A DNA stretch of 64,000 nt from Microbacterium maritypicum. GTDB lineage: Bacteria > Actinomycetota > Actinomycetes > Actinomycetales > Microbacteriaceae. The stretch's first letter is position 1. Every line of letters begins with the position of its first letter. Positions 47,019-56,824 of this stretch are shown here, one piece after another. The stretch spans positions 2,790,001-2,854,000 of the forward strand of contig NZ_CP168030.1 in NCBI RefSeq assembly GCF_041529975.1, in the 5' to 3' direction. The position numbers and the translations under genes were made by a program. The notes under the pieces are model-generated. The model saw only the letters and a list, made by a program, of their open reading frames with translations. It ran no database searches and had not been told where the DNA came from.

Positions 47019-48737
47019 TCAGCCGGTGGTCGCTCCCTCGGCGGCGGACCGCACGAGGCGCGAGTACTTGGCAAGAACGCCTCGGGTGTAGCGCGGGGGA
47101 AGCGGCTCCCAGCCAGAACGGCGGGAGGCGAGCTCTGCGTCGTCGACGAGTAGATCGAGAGAGCGAGCTGCGATATCGACCCGTATCAGATCACCATCGC
47201 GCACGAAGGCGATGGGACCTGCGTCCACCGCTTCGGGTGCTATGTGGCCGATGCACAGGCCGGTTGTGCCGCCTGAGAATCGTCCGTCCGTCAAGAGTAG
47301 TACATCTTTTCCGAGTCCCGCGCCCTTGATGGCCGCGGTGATGGCGAGCATCTCGCGCATACCCGGTCCGCCCTTGGGGCCCTCGTAGCGGATGACGATG
47401 ACGGTACCGGGCTCGATCTCGCCCTCCGCGACGGCGTCCATGGCGGCGCGCTCGCGCTCGAACACGCGGGCGGGGCCCTCGAACACGGCGGCGTCGAAGC
47501 CGGCCGTCTTGACGACGGCGCCCTCAGGAGCCAGCGAACCGTGCAGGATCGTGAGTCCGCCGGTCGCGTGGATCGGGTTGTCGAACGTGTGGATGACCTC
47601 GCCGTCGATCGGCTGCGGGTCGAGATCGGCGAGGTTCTCGGCGAGCGTCTTGCCCGTGACCGTGAGTGCGTCACCGTGCAGGAGGCCCTCGTCGAGCATC
47701 GCCTTCATGATCACGGGGATGCCGCCGTGACGGTCGACGTCGTTCATGACGTACTTGCCGAACGGCTTCATGTCGGCGACGTGGGGAACCTTGTCGCCGA
47801 TGCGGTTGAAGTCGTGCAGGCTCAGGTCGACGTCGGCCTCGCGAGCGATCGCCAGCAGGTGGAGCACCACGTTCGTGGAGCCGCCGAGCGCCATCGCCAG
47901 GGCGATCGCGTTCTCGAACGCCTCCTTGGTGAGGATGTCGCGCGTCGTGATGCCCTGGCGGAGCAGGTTCACGACGGCCTCGCCCGAGCGGTGGGCGAAG
48001 TAGTCGCGCCGACGGTCCGCGGCGGGCGGTGCGGCCGAACCGGGGAGGCTGAGACCGAGTGCCTCGGCGACGGACGCCATCGTGTTGGCGGTGTACATAC
48101 CACCACAGGCCCCCTCACCCGGTGCGATCGCGCACTCGATGCGCTTGAGGTCCTCTTCGCTCATGAGACCGGCACGGCAGGCGCCGACCGCCTCGAACGA
48201 GTCGATGATCGTGACGTCCTTCTCGGTGCCGTCGGAGAGCTTGACCCACCCCGGCGCGATCGAGCCGGCATAGAGGAAGACGCTCGACAGGTCGAGGCGG
48301 GCGCTCGCCATGAGCATGCCCGGGATCGACTTGTCGCAGCCGGCGAGCAGGACGGAGCCGTCGAGGCGTTCGGCCATCATCACGGTCTCGACGGAGTCCG
48401 CGATGACCTCACGGGACACCAACGAGAAGTGCATCCCCTCGTGACCCATCGAGATGCCGTCCGAGACGGAGATCGTGCCGAACTGCAGCGGGTAGCCGCC
48501 CCCGGAGTGCACACCCTCCTTGGCGCCCTGCGCGAGCCGATCGAGGCTCAGGTTGCAGGGAGTGATCTCGTTCCAGCTGGACGCGATGCCGATCTGCGGT
48601 TTGTCCCAGTCGGCGTCCCCCATCCCGACGGCACGGAGCATGCCTCGGGAGGTCGTGGCCTCGATGCCGTCGGTGACGACGCGGCTGCGGGGCTTGATGT
48701 CGATGGGCGCGCTATTGGAGGGATCATGCGAGGACAT
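47019..48737 (-). CDS. ilvD: Dihydroxy-acid dehydratase
   Basis: IlvD dehydrates the dihydroxy acids to 2-oxo acids for valine and isoleucine. The 572-residue protein has [25 protein letters not shown], the cluster-binding cysteine in [14 protein letters not shown], and [35 protein letters not shown] is near the end. It is the normal-length Fe-S form. ATG 48737 follows TAGACT (48744-48749) by 6 nt. Its TAG is the stop codon of otsB, so the ilvD promoter is built into the otsB end. Confidence 0.96.
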   Translation of the reverse strand: MSSHDPSNSAPIDIKPRSRVVTDGIEATTSRGMLRAVGMGDADWDKPQIGIASSWNEITPCNLSLDRLAQGAKEGVHSGGGYPLQFGTISVSDGISMGHEGMHFSLVSREVIADSVETVMMAERLDGSVLLAGCDKSIPGMLMASARLDLSSVFLYAGSIAPGWVKLSDGTEKDVTIIDSFEAVGACRAGLMSEEDLKRIECAIAPGEGACGGMYTANTMASVAEALGLSLPGSAAPPAADRRRDYFAHRSGEAVVNLLRQGITTRDILTKEAFENAIALAMALGGSTNVVLHLLAIAREADVDLSLHDFNRIGDKVPHVADMKPFGKYVMNDVDRHGGIPVIMKAMLDEGLLHGDALTVTGKTLAENLADLDPQPIDGEVIHTFDNPIHATGGLTILHGSLAPEGAVVKTAGFDAAVFEGPARVFERERAAMDAVAEGEIEPGTVIVIRYEGPKGGPGMREMLAITAAIKGAGLGKDVLLLTDGRFSGGTTGLCIGHIAPEAVDAGPIAFVRDGDLIRVDIAARSLDLLVDDAELASRRSGWEPLPPRYTRGVLAKYSRLVRSAAEGATTG

Positions 48738-48743
48738 GACGGA

Positions 48744-48749
48744 AGTCTA
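48744..48749 (-). promoter_or_regulatory. -10 box of ilvD formed on the otsB stop codon
   Basis: On the minus strand the otsB stop TAG (48747-48749) plus ACT gives TAGACT, a TANNNT box 6 nt before the ilvD ATG. No ribosome binding site is visible before ilvD, consistent with leaderless initiation. Confidence 0.5.
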
Positions 48750-49544
48750 TTGCTGCGCAGAGGTGCGGGCGTCCGCGAGCGCCTCCAGAAGCGCGGCGAT
48801 CTGTTGTGGAGTGTCCACACGAAGCACCGCGGCGCTCTCCCCCGGACCGACGCGCACGCCGAGGTCGCCCTCGCCGAGCACGCGCATCGCATCCTCGTCG
48901 GTCACATCGTCACCGGCGAACAGGATTCCGGTGGCGTCGAAGCGCTCACGAAGCGCCGTCATGGCCGCGTCCTTGCCCTCTGCACGCGAGGAGAACTCCA
49001 GCACGCGGTGTCCGGCCCGACGTCGCCAGTGCGGGAAGCGCTCGGCGACGAGAGCGTCGATCTCGGCGAAGACGCGCTCCTCGGTCTCGCGGTCCGCGCG
49101 GCGGGTGTGCACGCCCATGCCGAAGGTCTTGGGTTCGAACTCGGCACCTTCGAAGCGCTCGATGATCGGCTTCGCGGCTGCCCACAGCTCTTCACGCGAG
49201 CCGTCCTCGGTGACGTCGCCCGCGATCTCGGCATCTCCCTCACCCGGGAACCAGTACTGCGCGCCGTGGGAACCCGCGAGGGCGATGGCGGAGTCGTCGG
49301 TGTGTTCGGTGATGACCCGCAGATCGTGCATGCTGCGTCCGGAGACGTACGCCACGACGGTGTCGGGAAGCGACGCGAGCCGCTCCACCTGGATCGCGAC
49401 CTCGGGAAGCGCGCGCGCAGCCATCGGGTCAGGCACGAGAGGCGAGGCGGTGCCGTCGAAGTCGAGGGCAACGACCAGGCGCGGCGTCGCCGCCAGGGCA
49501 CTCAGGTCGTCATCGGCGGTTCCGGGGATCCAGGGGCGCGTCAC
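48747..49544 (-). CDS. otsB: Trehalose-6-phosphate phosphatase
   Basis: OtsB removes phosphate from trehalose-6-phosphate to give the compatible solute trehalose. The 265-residue HAD-superfamily protein has motif I VALDFDGTASPL with the nucleophile Asp, motif II-like VAYVSGRSM, AGSHGAQYW, and the Mg-binding end FAGDDVTDEDAMRVL. The GTG start has TTGGAG upstream. otsA lies 52 bp upstream on the same strand, completing the two-step pathway. Confidence 0.93.
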   Translation of the reverse strand: MTRPWIPGTADDDLSALAATPRLVVALDFDGTASPLVPDPMAARALPEVAIQVERLASLPDTVVAYVSGRSMHDLRVITEHTDDSAIALAGSHGAQYWFPGEGDAEIAGDVTEDGSREELWAAAKPIIERFEGAEFEPKTFGMGVHTRRADRETEERVFAEIDALVAERFPHWRRRAGHRVLEFSSRAEGKDAAMTALRERFDATGILFAGDDVTDEDAMRVLGEGDLGVRVGPGESAAVLRVDTPQQIAALLEALADARTSAQQ

Positions 49545-49596
49545 AGGTTCTCCAATCGCAGGGGGTTCTTTCCCAGTATCGCGGCCCCGCGGGTGC

Positions 49597-51003
49597 TCAG
49601 CGTCCGCGCACCTCGGACAGCGCGGCGAGGAACGAGGAGGACCAGGCGTTCACATCATTGTCCAGCACACGACGGCGCAGTGATCTCATGCGCCGACCCT
49701 GCTCGGCCGGGGGCATCTCCACCGCGGTCATGATCGCGTCCTTGAGCCCTTCGATGTCGTGCGGGTTGACCCGCACCGCCTGCCGGAGCTCGTCCGCCGC
49801 CCCGGTGAACTCACTGAGCACGAGGACGCCGCGATCGTCCACGCGACTGGCGACGTACTCCTTGGCGACGAGGTTCATGCCGTCGCGAAGTGCGGTCACC
49901 AGCATCACGTCGGCAGCCAGGTAGAGCGCGACCATCTCCTCGCGTGGATAGCCCTGGTGCAGATACCGGATGGCGGAGTGGCCCATCGTGTCCGTGTCGC
50001 CGTTGATGCGGCTCACGGCGAGCTCGATCTCGTCACGCAGATGGACGTACGCGTCGACGCGCTCCCGGCTCGGACTCGCGACCTGCACGAGCGTGACGTC
50101 TTCGACGTTGAGTCGCCCTTCCGCGAGCAGCTCCCCGTAGGCCTTGATGCGGTGGCGGATGCCCTTGGTGTAGTCGAGTCGATCGACGCCGAGCAGGATG
50201 CGCTTCGGGTTGCCGAGGCTCGCCCGGATCTCGGCGGCACGCGCGCGAATGTCTTCGCGGGCCGCGAGCTCGAGGTAGGGCGTCGTGTCGATGGAGATCG
50301 GGAATGCCCGGGCCAGTGCCGTGCGGGTCCCCTCCCCATCGGGGACCGAGACGTTCGGTCCCTTGACGTCGTAGCGGAGCCGGCGCCGCACCGCCGTGAG
50401 GAAGTACGTGGCGTCCTGAGCACGCTGGAAGCCGATGACGTCGGCGCCGAGCAGCCCGCGCAGCACCTGATCGCGCCACGGCAGCTGGGCGTAGAGGCCG
50501 TGAGCCGGGAACGGGATGTGGTGGAAATAGCCGATCGTCACGTCCGGACGCAGTTCGCGCACCATCTGCGGGACGAGCTGCAGCTGGTAGTCGTGCACCC
50601 AGACGGTGCCCTCCTTCGCCACAGCGGCGGCGGCTGCTTCCGCGAACCGGCGGTTGACCCGGACGTATGCGTCCCACCATTCGCGGTGGTACTGCGGCGG
50701 CGCGATCACGTCGTGGTAGAGCGGCCAGATCGTGTCGTTGGCGAAGCCCTCGTAGTACTCCGCGACCTCCTGCGCACTCAGTGCGACCGGCACCAGCTCG
50801 ATACCACCGGCTTCGAACGGCGTGAGCTCGACGTCGGCCTGCCCTGCCCAGCCCACCCAGGCCCCGCGCACGTTGCGCATCATCGGCTCGAGGGCGGCCA
50901 CGAGCCCACCAGGAGACGTGCGCCAGACTTCCTCGCCGTCAGGTCCCTCCACCCGGTCGACCGGCAGGCGGTTGGCGACGACGACGAAATCTGCGGCGGT
51001 CAA
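49597..51003 (-). CDS. otsA: Trehalose-6-phosphate synthase
   Basis: OtsA joins UDP-glucose (or GDP-glucose) to glucose-6-phosphate. The 468-residue GT20 enzyme has FVVVANRLPVDRV, SPGGLVAAL, WPLYHD, VWVHDYQLQLVPQMVRELRP, GYFHHIPFPAHG, VDRLDYTKGI and the sugar-nucleotide site ALRDGMNLVAKEYVA. The length is normal. The frame opens with TTG at 51003, with GAGGAG 7 nt upstream, which fixes the start. With otsB next it makes trehalose for osmotic and desiccation stress. Confidence 0.94.
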   Translation of the reverse strand: MTAADFVVVANRLPVDRVEGPDGEEVWRTSPGGLVAALEPMMRNVRGAWVGWAGQADVELTPFEAGGIELVPVALSAQEVAEYYEGFANDTIWPLYHDVIAPPQYHREWWDAYVRVNRRFAEAAAAAVAKEGTVWVHDYQLQLVPQMVRELRPDVTIGYFHHIPFPAHGLYAQLPWRDQVLRGLLGADVIGFQRAQDATYFLTAVRRRLRYDVKGPNVSVPDGEGTRTALARAFPISIDTTPYLELAAREDIRARAAEIRASLGNPKRILLGVDRLDYTKGIRHRIKAYGELLAEGRLNVEDVTLVQVASPSRERVDAYVHLRDEIELAVSRINGDTDTMGHSAIRYLHQGYPREEMVALYLAADVMLVTALRDGMNLVAKEYVASRVDDRGVLVLSEFTGAADELRQAVRVNPHDIEGLKDAIMTAVEMPPAEQGRRMRSLRRRVLDNDVNAWSSSFLAALSEVRGR

Positions 51004-51069
51004 GGGGGACTCCTCACATCAGCGGTGAAATCAAACCTACCCAGGATCGCGGAATACCGTCGCCGGAGG

Positions 51070-52332
51070 TCAGGCCGTCACCGACGATCGTGTACGCCGC
51101 TCGCTGCTGAGCGCCCAGTTCGCCACTCCCGCGCCGAAGGCGATGAATGCCGCGATCATCGGGAGCAGGAGCGCGGCGGACGTTCCGACGTTCTCGGCGA
51201 TCTCGCCGGCCACGGCCGCGCCGATCGACTGCCCGACCACGACGCCGGAGCCCAGCATCGTCATGACCGTCGCCGAGCGACCACGCGGGCTGCGGGCGGC
51301 CCCGAAGCTGTACTGCGTGACCAGGGTGGGTCCGATGCCGATTCCCATGATCGCCAGCGCGAGCATCATCGTGCCCGGCGAGTCGACGAATCCGAGCAGG
51401 AGCGTTCCGGCGAGCAGGATGCCGGCGAAGATGAGCCACCGTGCGCGCATCGAGAACGACGGAGGAAGCCAGGCGACGCCCAACGCGAGCACCGCCGACC
51501 CGACGCCCATCACGCCGTAGAGCAGCCCGGCCTGCTCGGGTGCACCGCGGTCAGCCATGAACGACGTCAGCGAGGTGAGCATCGTCCCGAAGAAGATCCC
51601 CACGCCGAGAATGCCGAGGACGACGATGAGCAGCTGCGGCCGGAACAGCTCCGAGACCGCTGACGGGGCTCTGCCATCCGCGTCGCGGTCCTGCGACACG
51701 TGACGTCCGCTGGGGTGCAGCGCGAACGCGCCGACGAAGACGACGGTGAGCACGGCGGCGCCCACCAGCGGAGCCCAGGGAGCGAACGCGGACGCCAGGA
51801 TGCCGACCAGGAACGGCCCGAAGACGAACACGGTCTCATCCGCCGCGGACTCGTAGGCCATCGTCCCGGAGACGGTCTTCGCGCGACGCGCCTCCGGCAT
51901 TCGATCGGCGATGATCGTGACCAGACGTGAGCGCGAGAGCGGCGCGACCTGCGGTGCCGTGGCGCCGATCCCGACCGCCGCCAACAGCACGAAGCCGTCG
52001 GCCGCTTCCCCGTAGACCACGAAGGTGAAGAGCAGGAGCATCGCGCCGTTGGCCAGCGCGAGCACGACCAGGACCACCCGCTGGCCGAACCGGTCGGCGG
52101 CGGCGCCGAGAAGGGGTCCGAAGCACGCCGTTCCCAGACCGACGGCGGCCGAGGTGAGCCCACCCAGCGAGAGCGAGCCGCGGGCCGAGACGACGACGGT
52201 CAGGACGCCGACGACCATCATGGCGAACGGAAGTCGCGCGATGAAGGCGATGAGGAAGTAGGGGAATCCGGCGAGACGGAGAAGGCTCGGGCTCGGCTCG
52301 GTGATCTGCGGGGGTGCTGATGCGTGTGTCAT
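51070..52332 (-). CDS. MFS transporter
   Basis: This is a 420-residue major facilitator with about 12 hydrophobic helices. It begins MTHASAPPQITEPSPSLLRLAGFPYFL. The helix 2-3 loop LLGAAADRFGQRVVLVV is a motif A variant, and a longer central loop contains SGRHVSQDRDADGRAPSAVSELF. It resembles the sugar/drug exporter-like families, but the substrate is not clear. It stands alone between otsA and the divergent aminotransferase; the 227 bp upstream contain TATCCT on the plus strand for the aminotransferase. Confidence 0.82.
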   Translation of the reverse strand: MTHASAPPQITEPSPSLLRLAGFPYFLIAFIARLPFAMMVVGVLTVVVSARGSLSLGGLTSAAVGLGTACFGPLLGAAADRFGQRVVLVVLALANGAMLLLFTFVVYGEAADGFVLLAAVGIGATAPQVAPLSRSRLVTIIADRMPEARRAKTVSGTMAYESAADETVFVFGPFLVGILASAFAPWAPLVGAAVLTVVFVGAFALHPSGRHVSQDRDADGRAPSAVSELFRPQLLIVVLGILGVGIFFGTMLTSLTSFMADRGAPEQAGLLYGVMGVGSAVLALGVAWLPPSFSMRARWLIFAGILLAGTLLLGFVDSPGTMMLALAIMGIGIGPTLVTQYSFGAARSPRGRSATVMTMLGSGVVVGQSIGAAVAGEIAENVGTSAALLLPMIAAFIAFGAGVANWALSSERRTRSSVTA

Positions 52333-52559
52333 GGCTCTCGCGCGTCGAAGACGCGATGTCGGGTGCCGCCGCTGTCCGCCGGGGATGCCGACGGCCGGTA
52401 GATACACGGTTTGTGCGGCCGCGGGCGAGCCGCGACGACCCCAGGATAGCGGATGGTCCCGGGAGGTGCCCGAGAGATGAGCGTTTCGGGACGGGTCTAT
52501 CCTGGGCGACACCGCCGCACCGCTGTCCCCGCACTCACTCCTCCGAGGAAGAACCTCCG

Positions 52560-53765
52560 TTGACCACTGCCCCGCATGCCGCTGCCGCCGCACTCACCCT
52601 CCCTCCGCGTTCCCAGCGCGCAGGAAACGCCAAGACCTCGCCGGTGCGCGACCTTCTCGCGCTGACCGAGCGCCCGAAGGTCATCTCGTTCGCCGGCGGT
52701 CTCCCCGCGCCCGAGCTGTTCGACGTCGCCGGCATCCGGGCGGCGTTCGACGCGGTCCTCGACTCCCCCTCTGTGCTCCAGTACTCCACGTCCGAGGGAG
52801 ACGCCCGGCTCCGGGAGGAAGTCGCCCGGCGCTACTCGGCGGACGGATTGCCCACCGCGGCATCCGACCTCATCATCACGACGGGTTCGCAGCAGGGGCT
52901 CGGCCTGATCTCGACGACGCTTCTCGACCCCGGCGACACGATCCTGGTCGAGGAACCGTGCTACCTCGCGGCCCTGCAGACCTTCGCGCTGGCCGGGGCG
53001 CGGGTCATCGGCGTCCCCTATGACGGCGACGAGCTGGATCTCGAAGCGCTGGACAGGCTCGCCGCCGAGCACAGCCCGAAGTTCTTCTACACGGTCCCCA
53101 CTTTCCAGAATCCCACCGGCCGCACGCACGGGCTCGATGCCCGCCGGCACATCGCCGCCATCGCACAGCGGCGGGGATTCCGCATCATCGAGGACGAGCC
53201 CTACCGCCAACTGCGGTACTCGGGTGAGGCCCTCCCCTCGCTGGCCGAGCTCGCACCGGCGCACGTGATCAGCCTCGGCAGCTTTTCGAAGGTGATCGCG
53301 CCGGGGCTGCGCATCGGATGGATCCGCACGACTCCTGATATCCGCCCCGCCGTGACGATCGCGAAGCAGGCCGCCGACCTCCACACCTCCACCATCGACC
53401 AGGCAGCAGCCGCCCATTACCTCCTGTCGGGTCGCGGCGAACCCGCGCTCACGCGCATCCGCGAGGCGTACTCCGCCCGGCGCGACGCGATGCTCGACGC
53501 CCTACCCACCGTTCTGCCGACCGGCAGCACCTGGAACCATCCCGACGGCGGCATGTTCGTCTGGGCACGGCTGCCTGAGGGGATGGATGCCGCCGAGTCG
53601 CTCGGGCGCGCCCTGGCCCACGATGTCGCCTACGTACCCGGGGTCTCGTTCTACTCCGGAACGCCCGATCGGCGGACGCTCCGCCTGTCGTTCACGACCT
53701 ACGCCCCTGACAGGATCAGGGAGGGCTTGTCAAGGCTCGGGACGACCTGGGGCACGGGAAGGTAG
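52560..53765 (+). CDS. PLP-dependent aminotransferase (class I/II, AadA/Aro8-like)
   Basis: This is a 401-residue fold-type I aminotransferase. It has VISFAGGLPAPELF, the substrate motif LQYSTSEGDARLREEVA, TTGSQQGLGLISTTLLDPGD and YTVPTFQNPTGRT. The PLP lysine is in SLGSFSKVIAPGLRIGWI. This is the 2-aminoadipate/aromatic aminotransferase-like branch, related to MocR without its DNA-binding head; the amino donor is not known. The TTG at 52560 has GAGGAAG 11 nt upstream. Its TAG stop also begins the -10 of the next gene. Confidence 0.86.
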   Translation: MTTAPHAAAAALTLPPRSQRAGNAKTSPVRDLLALTERPKVISFAGGLPAPELFDVAGIRAAFDAVLDSPSVLQYSTSEGDARLREEVARRYSADGLPTAASDLIITTGSQQGLGLISTTLLDPGDTILVEEPCYLAALQTFALAGARVIGVPYDGDELDLEALDRLAAEHSPKFFYTVPTFQNPTGRTHGLDARRHIAAIAQRRGFRIIEDEPYRQLRYSGEALPSLAELAPAHVISLGSFSKVIAPGLRIGWIRTTPDIRPAVTIAKQAADLHTSTIDQAAAAHYLLSGRGEPALTRIREAYSARRDAMLDALPTVLPTGSTWNHPDGGMFVWARLPEGMDAAESLGRALAHDVAYVPGVSFYSGTPDRRTLRLSFTTYAPDRIREGLSRLGTTWGTGR

Positions 53766-53768
53766 CGT
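53763..53768 (+). promoter_or_regulatory. -10 box formed on the aminotransferase stop codon
   Basis: The stop TAG (53763-53765) with CGT gives TAGCGT, a TANNNT box 6 nt before the ATG at 53775. It is the second case in this window of a -10 built on the upstream stop codon. Confidence 0.45.
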
Positions 53769-53774
53769 GGGGGC

Positions 53775-54074
53775 ATGCGCTACCTCTTCAGCACCGGACT
53801 CGTCGCTGCGATCTCTGCAGGAGTCTCGCTGTTACGCGGCACCCGCGAGCAGCCGATCACCTGGCGCTCCCTGCTGTCCTGGCTGAGCTGGGGCATCACG
53901 ATGGCGCTCGCCGTCGGTGCAGTGATCGACATGAACCGCGAACGACGCGGTGTGCTCGTCGATGCCGACTCGCCGCAGTCGGTCAAGAAGGCGAAGAAGG
54001 CCCAGCGACTCCAGTTCCGCTCGCAGAAGGCACTCGCCGACACGCAGGATCACGCCAAGGACGCACGGCACTGA
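53775..54074 (+). CDS. Small hypothetical protein with two N-terminal hydrophobic helices
   Basis: This is a 99-residue protein of unknown function. Two hydrophobic segments (residues 2-18 and 30-50) are followed by a basic, lysine/arginine- and glutamine-rich C-terminal half (SVKKAKKAQRLQFRSQKALADTQ in part). It probably stays in the membrane with its tail in the cytosol. It starts at ATG 53775 right after the aminotransferase and ends 25 bp before the convergent thiolase stop. It lacks a ribosome binding site. Confidence 0.6.
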   Translation: MRYLFSTGLVAAISAGVSLLRGTREQPITWRSLLSWLSWGITMALAVGAVIDMNRERRGVLVDADSPQSVKKAKKAQRLQFRSQKALADTQDHAKDARH

Positions 54075-54098
54075 CACCGCGCGCCCCGAGCGCATCGT

Positions 54099-55283
54099 TC
54101 ACCGTGTGAGGATCAACGCCTCGCCCTGACCGCCGCCGCCGCACAGGCCGACCGCGGCGGTTCCGCCACCGCGACGCACGAGCTCGTGCACCGCGTGCAC
54201 CACGAGTCGGTTGCCGGATGCACCGATCGGGTGTCCGATCGCGATCCCTCCGCCGTGGATGTTCACGATGTCCTCGTCCAGCCCGAGCTCGACCTGTGAG
54301 CGGGCCACGACCGCGCCGAATGCTTCGTTGATCTCCACCAGATCGAGATCCGAGGGTGCGATCCCCTGCTTCTCGCACGCACGCTCGATCGCACGCGCCG
54401 GCTGCGCCTGCAGGGAATTATCCGGGCCGGCCGTCTGACCGCTGGCGCCGACGGTGGCGAGCACCGACCAGCCCTTGGCCGCGGCCGTGCGTCGCGCGGT
54501 GACGACCACGGCCGATGCGCCGTCGGAGATCTGAGACGAGTTCCCCGCGGTGATCGATCCGCCCTCCGCGAAGGCCGCCCGCAGCGCACCGAGGGTCTCG
54601 ACCGTCGTGTCGGGGCGCACCCCTTCATCCTTCGTCACGCGAACCGGCTCACCCCGGCGCTGTGGCACGTCGACGGCGACGATCTCGGCCTCGAACACTC
54701 CCGTTTCCTGGGCAGCGGCCGCGCGTTGGTGAGAGAGCGCGGCGACACGGTCCTGCGCCTCTCGGGTGAGCTCATATCGCGCGTTGTGGCGCTCCGTCGA
54801 CGCGCCCATGCTCTCGCGGTCGTAGGCGTCGGTCAGACCGTCGTAGGCCATGTGATCGAGCACCTCGACGCTGCCGTACGCCCAGCCGTCGCGCGAGCCC
54901 ATCAGCATGTGCGGTGCCCGCGTCATCGACTCCATCCCGGCGGCGACCACCACCTCGGCGTCGCCGGTGTGGATCATCCGAGCGGCGTCGATGATCGCGG
55001 TCAATCCCGACAGGCAGACCTTGTTCACGGAGTGGGCGGGCACGTCCCAGCCGATCCCGGCACCGATCGCCGCCTGCCGAGCGGCGTTCTGACCCGAGCC
55101 CGCCGCCAGCACCTGTCCGACGATCACCGCGTGGACGTCACCCGGATCGATGGCGCCCTGCTCCAGCGCGCCTCTGATGGCGAAAGAGCCGAGCTGAGGA
55201 GCGGTGAAGGCCGCCAGCTGCCCCTTCAGTCGCCCCTGCGGTGTGCGAGCAGCGGCGACGATGACGATGTCGTTGTCATTCAT
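54099..55283 (-). CDS. Acetyl-CoA C-acetyltransferase (thiolase)
   Basis: This is a 394-residue thiolase that splits acetoacetyl-CoA into two acetyl-CoA, or the reverse. The nucleophilic cysteine is C90 in [29 protein letters not shown] is the acetoacetyl-CoA-type signature rather than the beta-ketoadipyl type. [10 protein letters not shown], the [10 protein letters not shown] histidine and GLCGGGGQG cysteine are present. It is downstream of the ketoacid CoA-transferase genes, overlapping subunit B by 8 bp, so it is coupled to them. Confidence 0.9.
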   Translation of the reverse strand: MNDNDIVIVAAARTPQGRLKGQLAAFTAPQLGSFAIRGALEQGAIDPGDVHAVIVGQVLAAGSGQNAARQAAIGAGIGWDVPAHSVNKVCLSGLTAIIDAARMIHTGDAEVVVAAGMESMTRAPHMLMGSRDGWAYGSVEVLDHMAYDGLTDAYDRESMGASTERHNARYELTREAQDRVAALSHQRAAAAQETGVFEAEIVAVDVPQRRGEPVRVTKDEGVRPDTTVETLGALRAAFAEGGSITAGNSSQISDGASAVVVTARRTAAAKGWSVLATVGASGQTAGPDNSLQAQPARAIERACEKQGIAPSDLDLVEINEAFGAVVARSQVELGLDEDIVNIHGGGIAIGHPIGASGNRLVVHAVHELVRRGGGTAAVGLCGGGGQGEALILTR

Positions 55284-55944
55284 GATGCGAGGTCCTTTCG
55301 TGGAGGAGATCCGGATGGATCGTGAGCGCCGGCTCGGTCGCGGCGATGACCTCGTCCACGCTGACTCCCGGGGCCGTCTCGACGAGCGTCAGCCCCTCGG
55401 GCGTGACGTCGATCACGGCCAGGTCCGTGATGATCCGGTCGACCACTCCGCGACCCGTCAGCGGCAGCGAGCACTCGTCCACGATCTTGGCCGATCCGTC
55501 CCTGGCCACGTGCTCCATCAGCACGATCACCCGAGCAGCACCGTGCACGAGATCCATTGCCCCGCCGGGGCCCTTCACCATCTTGCCCGGGATCATCCAG
55601 TTCGCGAGATCCCCGCTCGTCGAGACCTGCATCGCGCCGAGGATCGCGGCATCGATCTTGCCGCCGCGGATCATCCCGAAGCTGGTGGCCGAGTCGAAGA
55701 ACGCCGCACCGGGCAGGGTCGTGACCGTCTCTTTACCCGCGTTGATGAGGTCGGGGTCCACGGCGTCTTCGTGCGGGTAGGGCCCGACGCCGAGAATCCC
55801 GTTCTCGGATTGGAGCACCACCGTGACGTCGCTCGGCACGTGGTTGGGCACGAGCGTCGGCAACCCGATTCCGAGATTGACGTAGGAACCGTCCTCCAGC
55901 TCGGCTGCCGCGCGGGCCGCCATCTGGTCTCGTGTGAGTGCCAT
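55276..55944 (-). CDS. 3-oxoacid CoA-transferase subunit B
   Basis: This is the 222-residue small subunit of a succinyl-CoA:3-ketoacid CoA-transferase. It contains the active-site glutamate E47 in [12 protein letters not shown], the [12 protein letters not shown] start, [31 protein letters not shown] and [13 protein letters not shown], all close to ScoB. ATG 55944 follows subunit A by 1 bp. Linked to an acetoacetyl-CoA-type thiolase, it most likely activates acetoacetate. A 3-oxoadipate role (PcaJ) is less likely but possible. Confidence 0.9.
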   Translation of the reverse strand: MALTRDQMAARAAAELEDGSYVNLGIGLPTLVPNHVPSDVTVVLQSENGILGVGPYPHEDAVDPDLINAGKETVTTLPGAAFFDSATSFGMIRGGKIDAAILGAMQVSTSGDLANWMIPGKMVKGPGGAMDLVHGAARVIVLMEHVARDGSAKIVDECSLPLTGRGVVDRIITDLAVIDVTPEGLTLVETAPGVSVDEVIAATEPALTIHPDLLHERTSHHE

Positions 55945-55945
55945 C

Positions 55946-56719
55946 TCAGGCTCCTTCCACGGCGACGGTGCGCCGCTCGATGCGCTTGGGGATGTCCGTG
56001 CCCACCTCGACGATGCGATGCACGAAGACGCCGGGAAGGTGGATGCTGTCCGGATCGAGCTCACCCGGCTCCACGAGCTGTTCGACCTGAGCGATGCAGG
56101 TGCGTCCGGCCATCGCGGCCAGCGGGTTGAAGTTGCGCGCCGCCTTGTTGAAGACGAGGTTTCCGTGGCGATCGCCGCGGGAAGCGTGCACGAGGGAGAA
56201 GTCCGTGGTGATCGCCTCCTCGAGCACGAAGTCCGCCGGCGAGCCATCGACCTCGAATGTTCGGACGTCCTTCACCGGGGAGGCGACGGCGATCGTGCCG
56301 TCCGCGTTGTATCGGCGGGGCAGCCCTCCTTCTGCGACCTGGGTGCCCACACCCGTCTGCGTGTAGAAGGCCGCGATCCCCGATCCACCGGCCCGCAGCT
56401 TCTCGGCCAGCGTTCCCTGGGGAGTGAGTTCGAGCTCGAGTTCGCCGCTCAGGAATTGGCGCTCGAACTCCTTGTTCTCCCCCACGTACGACGATGTCAT
56501 CTTGCGGATGCGCTGCGCGGCGAGCAGCACCCCGAGTCCCCAGTCGTCCACGCCGCAGTTGTTGCTCACGACGCTGAGATCTTTCGTGCCCTGGGCCAGC
56601 AGAGCTTCGATGAGCGCGATCGGGTTACCGGACAGCCCGAACCCGCCGACCGCCAACGAGGCTCCGTCGGGAATGTCGGACACGGCGTGCGCTGCCGAGT
56701 CCCATTGCTTGTCGATCAC
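55946..56719 (-). CDS. 3-oxoacid CoA-transferase subunit A
   Basis: This is the 257-residue large subunit, with [52 protein letters not shown] and the CoA-binding [11 protein letters not shown]. These match ScoA-type subunits. The start is GTG 56719 with AAGGAG 5 nt upstream; it forms an operon with subunit B and the thiolase. The IclR gene starts 105 bp away on the other strand, so it is the probable local regulator. Confidence 0.9.
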   Translation of the reverse strand: MIDKQWDSAAHAVSDIPDGASLAVGGFGLSGNPIALIEALLAQGTKDLSVVSNNCGVDDWGLGVLLAAQRIRKMTSSYVGENKEFERQFLSGELELELTPQGTLAEKLRAGGSGIAAFYTQTGVGTQVAEGGLPRRYNADGTIAVASPVKDVRTFEVDGSPADFVLEEAITTDFSLVHASRGDRHGNLVFNKAARNFNPLAAMAGRTCIAQVEQLVEPGELDPDSIHLPGVFVHRIVEVGTDIPKRIERRTVAVEGA

Positions 56720-56824
56720 GTCTGCTCCTTCGAATTCGTGCCTCACTCCAGCATCCGCTCTTCGGCCCCCGACGCAACGATCACGTCTTGCGATGTGGTC
56801 AGATACGGAGGTAGCGTCCACGAT

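Noticed and set aside
56734-56741. CGAATTCG between the CoA-transferase operon and the IclR gene as a regulator site.
   Set aside because: It is an 8-bp palindrome that is too short to assign. No longer symmetric IclR-type site is convincing in the 105-bp gap.
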